A DNA stretch of 7,709 nucleotides, taken from contig JANJUT010000021.1 of assembly GCA_024710445.1 (NCBI GenBank), positions 1 through 7,709 of the forward strand, written 5' to 3'. The first letter of the stretch is position 1; each line of letters opens with the position of its first letter. The stretch is from Thiobacillus sp. (lineage in GTDB: Bacteria > Pseudomonadota > Gammaproteobacteria > Burkholderiales > Thiobacillaceae). The position numbers were made by a program, and so were the translations under genes. Under the pieces are notes generated by a model. The model saw only the letters and a program-made list of their open reading frames with translations, did no database searches and was not told the origin of the DNA. Shown piece by piece: positions 6,015-7,709 of the stretch.

Positions 6015-6761
6015 CTAGGCCGGCCATGGCAGCCTGCCCGCCACCTGAAACAAGGCAAGCGGAAAATCATGGGTATCGCGCCCCCAGGCTGCACGGAAAC
6101 GAACACGCTCGCCAGTCAGTTCGCACAGCCAGGCCTCTTGCGAAACAGGCGCCTTTTTGGCGAAGGCTTCGGGCGTGAACAGGGCAACATTGATTCCCCG
6201 CTTCGGGTCGCGCGCGGAAATGAATTCGAATGCCTCGATGCCAGTCAGGCGCATCTGCGTGCCAAGCACCTGGCTTGCGCTGTAGTCCGACGGACTGCTC
6301 AACGCTTCGCGATGCATGGCGAAAGGCGGTTCCTGCAAGCGCAGGCCCTGATCCGTCCGAAAAGCCGCACCAAACAGGGTGTGCTGGGTATCCAGTTTGC
6401 CGCTGGGCGGACGGGCCATGCCATACCAGAACACGAAGCGATAATAGGCTGCCTCGGCAAGCACGGTCCGGGCTTCCAGCGAACCATAGAACAGGCTGGG
6501 TTCGCTACGCGACCCGAAACGGGAACCGTATTTCAGCGGCGGATAGCGAAATGGCGTGGCCAGCAAATAGTGAAGCCGCTCGGTACCCTTGCGCAAATTC
6601 GGCTTGGTCGTCTCCAGCATGTCTTCCAGCACCGCCTGCCGGTCAAGCGAACTGACCAGTTGATTGGTCGCCACCTGTTCCTGGCTTTCCACCAGACGAA
6701 GCAGAACGCCCGACAGCTTGACGGGTACGGCATCGGCCAGACACCCTGCCCAATCGATCAC
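6015..6761 (-). CDS. RES-domain toxin (NAD+-degrading family)
   Basis: A 248-residue protein with the RES fold, related to ADP-ribosyltransferases. Characterised family members (MbcT, ParT and others) deplete NAD+ or modify a metabolic enzyme, halting growth. The core (about 70-200) shows the marks of the family: RYPPLKYGSRF (72-82), SLFYGS (89-94), the glutamate in VLAEAAY (E103), an SSPSDYSASQ stretch (155-164) and RGINVALF (188-195) after ISARDP. An N-terminal ~65 residues (VESQEQVATNQLV...) precede the core and are helical in character. The start codon is GTG, placed immediately after the TAA of the antitoxin gene with no base between and little ribosome binding site of its own, so translation is probably coupled to the antitoxin. 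Its partner and order (antitoxin first) are standard for RES/Xre modules. No disruption is seen, so the toxin is probably functional. The exact reaction is inferred from the family. Confidence 0.9.
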   Translation of the reverse strand: MIDWAGCLADAVPVKLSGVLLRLVESQEQVATNQLVSSLDRQAVLEDMLETTKPNLRKGTERLHYLLATPFRYPPLKYGSRFGSRSEPSLFYGSLEARTVLAEAAYYRFVFWYGMARPPSGKLDTQHTLFGAAFRTDQGLRLQEPPFAMHREALSSPSDYSASQVLGTQMRLTGIEAFEFISARDPKRGINVALFTPEAFAKKAPVSQEAWLCELTGERVRFRAAWGRDTHDFPLALFQVAGRLPWPA

Positions 6762-7121
6762 TTACAGCTTGCCCCGCATGGCGTCCAGATAGGCCAGCAC
6801 CGTGGTCAAACCCTGCACGGTTTTAATTTGCTCGGCAGGGATGCCGCCTGTGTGCAGGTTCTCGGTGCGCATCCAGTGCTGCATCTGCCGGGGATTACCC
6901 CCCACCAGCACATAGAGCGCGCGATAGCAGCGAATCAGCAGCAGCGCCAGTTCGCCGGCCTTGCTGCCAGGATCGATGCGGCCGCGGCTGATGGCCGTGC
7001 GATCCTTGCCGATGACTTCACCGAGTTCAGTCTGGCTCATGCCCAAAGACTTGCCGGTATTGAGCAAGGCTTCCGCCAGGACACTGGCCTGATCGATATC
7101 AGGTGCGACTGCGAGGCTCAT
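6762..7121 (-). CDS. Xre/MbcA/ParS-type antitoxin (DUF2384)
   Basis: A 119-residue antitoxin expected to bind and neutralise the RES toxin and to repress its own promoter. An Xre-like helix-turn-helix lies around 29-48 (SQTELGEVIGKDRTAISRGR). The toxin-binding DUF2384 domain covers about 65-117: YVLVGGNPRQMQHWMRTEN, then GGIPAEQIKTVQGLTTVLAYL. This is the usual two-part layout and length. The start is well supported: AAGGAG (7128-7133 on the complement) lies 6 nt before the ATG. The ribosome site is much stronger than the toxin's, which would give the excess of antitoxin that such modules need. TAA at 6762-6764 abuts the toxin GTG. Confidence 0.9.
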   Translation of the reverse strand: MSLAVAPDIDQASVLAEALLNTGKSLGMSQTELGEVIGKDRTAISRGRIDPGSKAGELALLLIRCYRALYVLVGGNPRQMQHWMRTENLHTGGIPAEQIKTVQGLTTVLAYLDAMRGKL

Positions 7122-7155
7122 TCAATGCTCCTTCTGTCATGCCATGCATGTTTAC

Positions 7156-7192
7156 ATTGCACATAATAGACAAATTTGTGCTAATTGCACAA
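7156..7192 (-). promoter_or_regulatory. Promoter and candidate operator of the antitoxin-toxin operon
   Basis: Reading the minus strand, TTGTGC (7187-7192) as -35 and TATTAT (7163-7168) as -10 are 18 bp apart. A palindrome, TTGTGC-N5-GCACAA (7176-7192), overlaps the -35. A second copy of the half-site TGTGCAAT (7156-7163; first copy 7184-7191) touches the -10. Occupation by the Xre-type antitoxin would block RNA polymerase, fitting autorepression. The symmetry is seen; the binding is inferred. Confidence 0.65.
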
Positions 7193-7316
7193 CATGATCC
7201 GGTTGGACTCCAGCCTGGGTTGAATTGAATATCCGCTGCGGGGGGATGGTCCGGTCCGCAGGAAGACGATGTTCAAGCCTTGCGACCGGATCCAAGAACA
7301 GGTGTCAGCCCAGAGA

Positions 7317-7326
7317 TGACTAGAAT
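7317..7326 (+). promoter_or_regulatory. Possible -10 region for the phosphoribosyltransferase gene
   Basis: TAGAAT at 7321-7326, preceded by TGAC, lies 25 bp before the start codon and resembles a -10 element. No good -35 hexamer is present 16-18 bp upstream, so this is weak. The rest of 7193-7316 holds only an 8-bp inverted pair, GATCCGGT (7196-7203) and ACCGGATC (7285-7292), of unknown meaning. Confidence 0.3.
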
Positions 7327-7351
7327 GAGATAGTTAACAAGGGAGTACGCC

Positions 7352-7709
7352 ATGACTTTTGCCAATCGAAATCAGGCCGCCGACCAACTGGCCGATGCAC
7401 TGCAGGCGTACAAGGGACAGAATCCATTGATTCTGGCCATTCCGCGTGGGGCGGTGCCGATGGGGCAGCGGTTGGCACGGGCGCTGGGCGGTGAACTCGA
7501 CGTGGTGCTGGTGCGCAAGCTGCGCGCGCCGTTCAATCCGGAATTCGCCATCGGCTCGATCGACGAATCGGGCTGGACCTATGTTGCGGACTACGCGGAA
7601 TCGGCGGGCGGCACACCAAGCTATCTGGAGCACGAAAAGCAGGCGCAGCTCGAGACCATCAAGCAGCGGCGCGCGCAGTCCACGCCGCTGCGGCCGCCGA
7701 TCGAGCCCG
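7352..7709 (+). CDS. Phosphoribosyltransferase-family protein, 3'-truncated by window edge
   Basis: The first 119 codons of a gene that continues past the window. The start at 7352 has a clear ribosome binding site, AAGGGAG (7339-7345), 6 nt upstream. The N-terminus matches the stand-alone PRTase-like proteins often annotated as 'phosphoribosyltransferase' (Rv0571c-like): an R-x2-A-A-x-Q-L-A opening (6-13), LILAIPRGAVPMG (26-38), LGGELDVVLVRKL (45-57) and PFNPEFAIGSIDESG (60-74). The PRPP-binding loop (an acidic pair followed by G-x-T-G/A-T) would lie beyond the edge, so catalytic competence cannot be judged. These proteins probably act on a nucleobase or related substrate, but the true substrate is generally unknown. 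The gene is divergent from the RES/Xre operon and shares its 230-bp upstream region. Confidence 0.87.
   Translation, partial: MTFANRNQAADQLADALQAYKGQNPLILAIPRGAVPMGQRLARALGGELDVVLVRKLRAPFNPEFAIGSIDESGWTYVADYAESAGGTPSYLEHEKQAQLETIKQRRAQSTPLRPPIEP

Noticed and set aside
6069..7166. 365-residue plus-strand open frame opposite the RES/Xre genes
   Set aside because: Both opposite-strand genes have clear family motifs, and this frame has low-complexity His/Gln/Arg-rich content typical of an antisense shadow.
7196..7292. GATCCGGT/ACCGGATC inverted pair in the region between the antitoxin and phosphoribosyltransferase genes
   Set aside because: It is only 8 bp with an 81-nt separation, close to what chance gives in GC-rich DNA, and has no link to a start or terminator.

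Overview
The window looks like chromosomal DNA from a GC-moderate proteobacterium. The protein styles (a UmuC/DinB-like Y-family polymerase, VF530, a two-cysteine periplasmic FKBP, a RES/Xre pair) and the sigma-54 type promoter fit Betaproteobacteria, possibly the Nitrosomonadales side. That placement is inferred from protein character, not from a database search. Nothing points to a phage or plasmid backbone.

Layout, left to right. (1) The 3' part of a Y-family DNA polymerase gene runs in from the left edge to 803. (2) A tRNA-Asn(GUU) gene follows with its own near-consensus promoter and an intrinsic terminator. (3) A compact same-strand group at 1045-2087 encodes a small winged-helix protein, a secreted FKBP-type prolyl isomerase and a VF530-family DNA-binding protein. 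It closes with a strong terminator whose loop contains the last stop codon. (4) A gene-free stretch at 2101-2526 holds a 136-bp palindromic element with 22-bp perfect terminal inverted repeats. After it comes what looks like a complete sigma-54 control region: two tandem 17-bp dyads exactly 22 bp apart, then a GG-N10-GC promoter. (5) This leads into a 971-residue membrane sensor with HAMP, PAS, GGDEF and EAL domains, in which both c-di-GMP catalytic motifs are intact. (6) Convergent to it, on the minus strand, lie a HIT-family hydrolase and a toxin-antitoxin pair. The pair is an Xre/MbcA/ParS-type antitoxin followed with zero spacing by a RES-domain toxin, under a promoter overlaid by a palindrome. 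(7) A divergent phosphoribosyltransferase-family gene starts at 7352 and runs off the right edge.

No wholly new multi-gene system is evident. The most distinctive items are the sigma-54/tandem-dyad control region of the c-di-GMP enzyme, the palindromic element just upstream of it, and the RES/Xre module with its operator.
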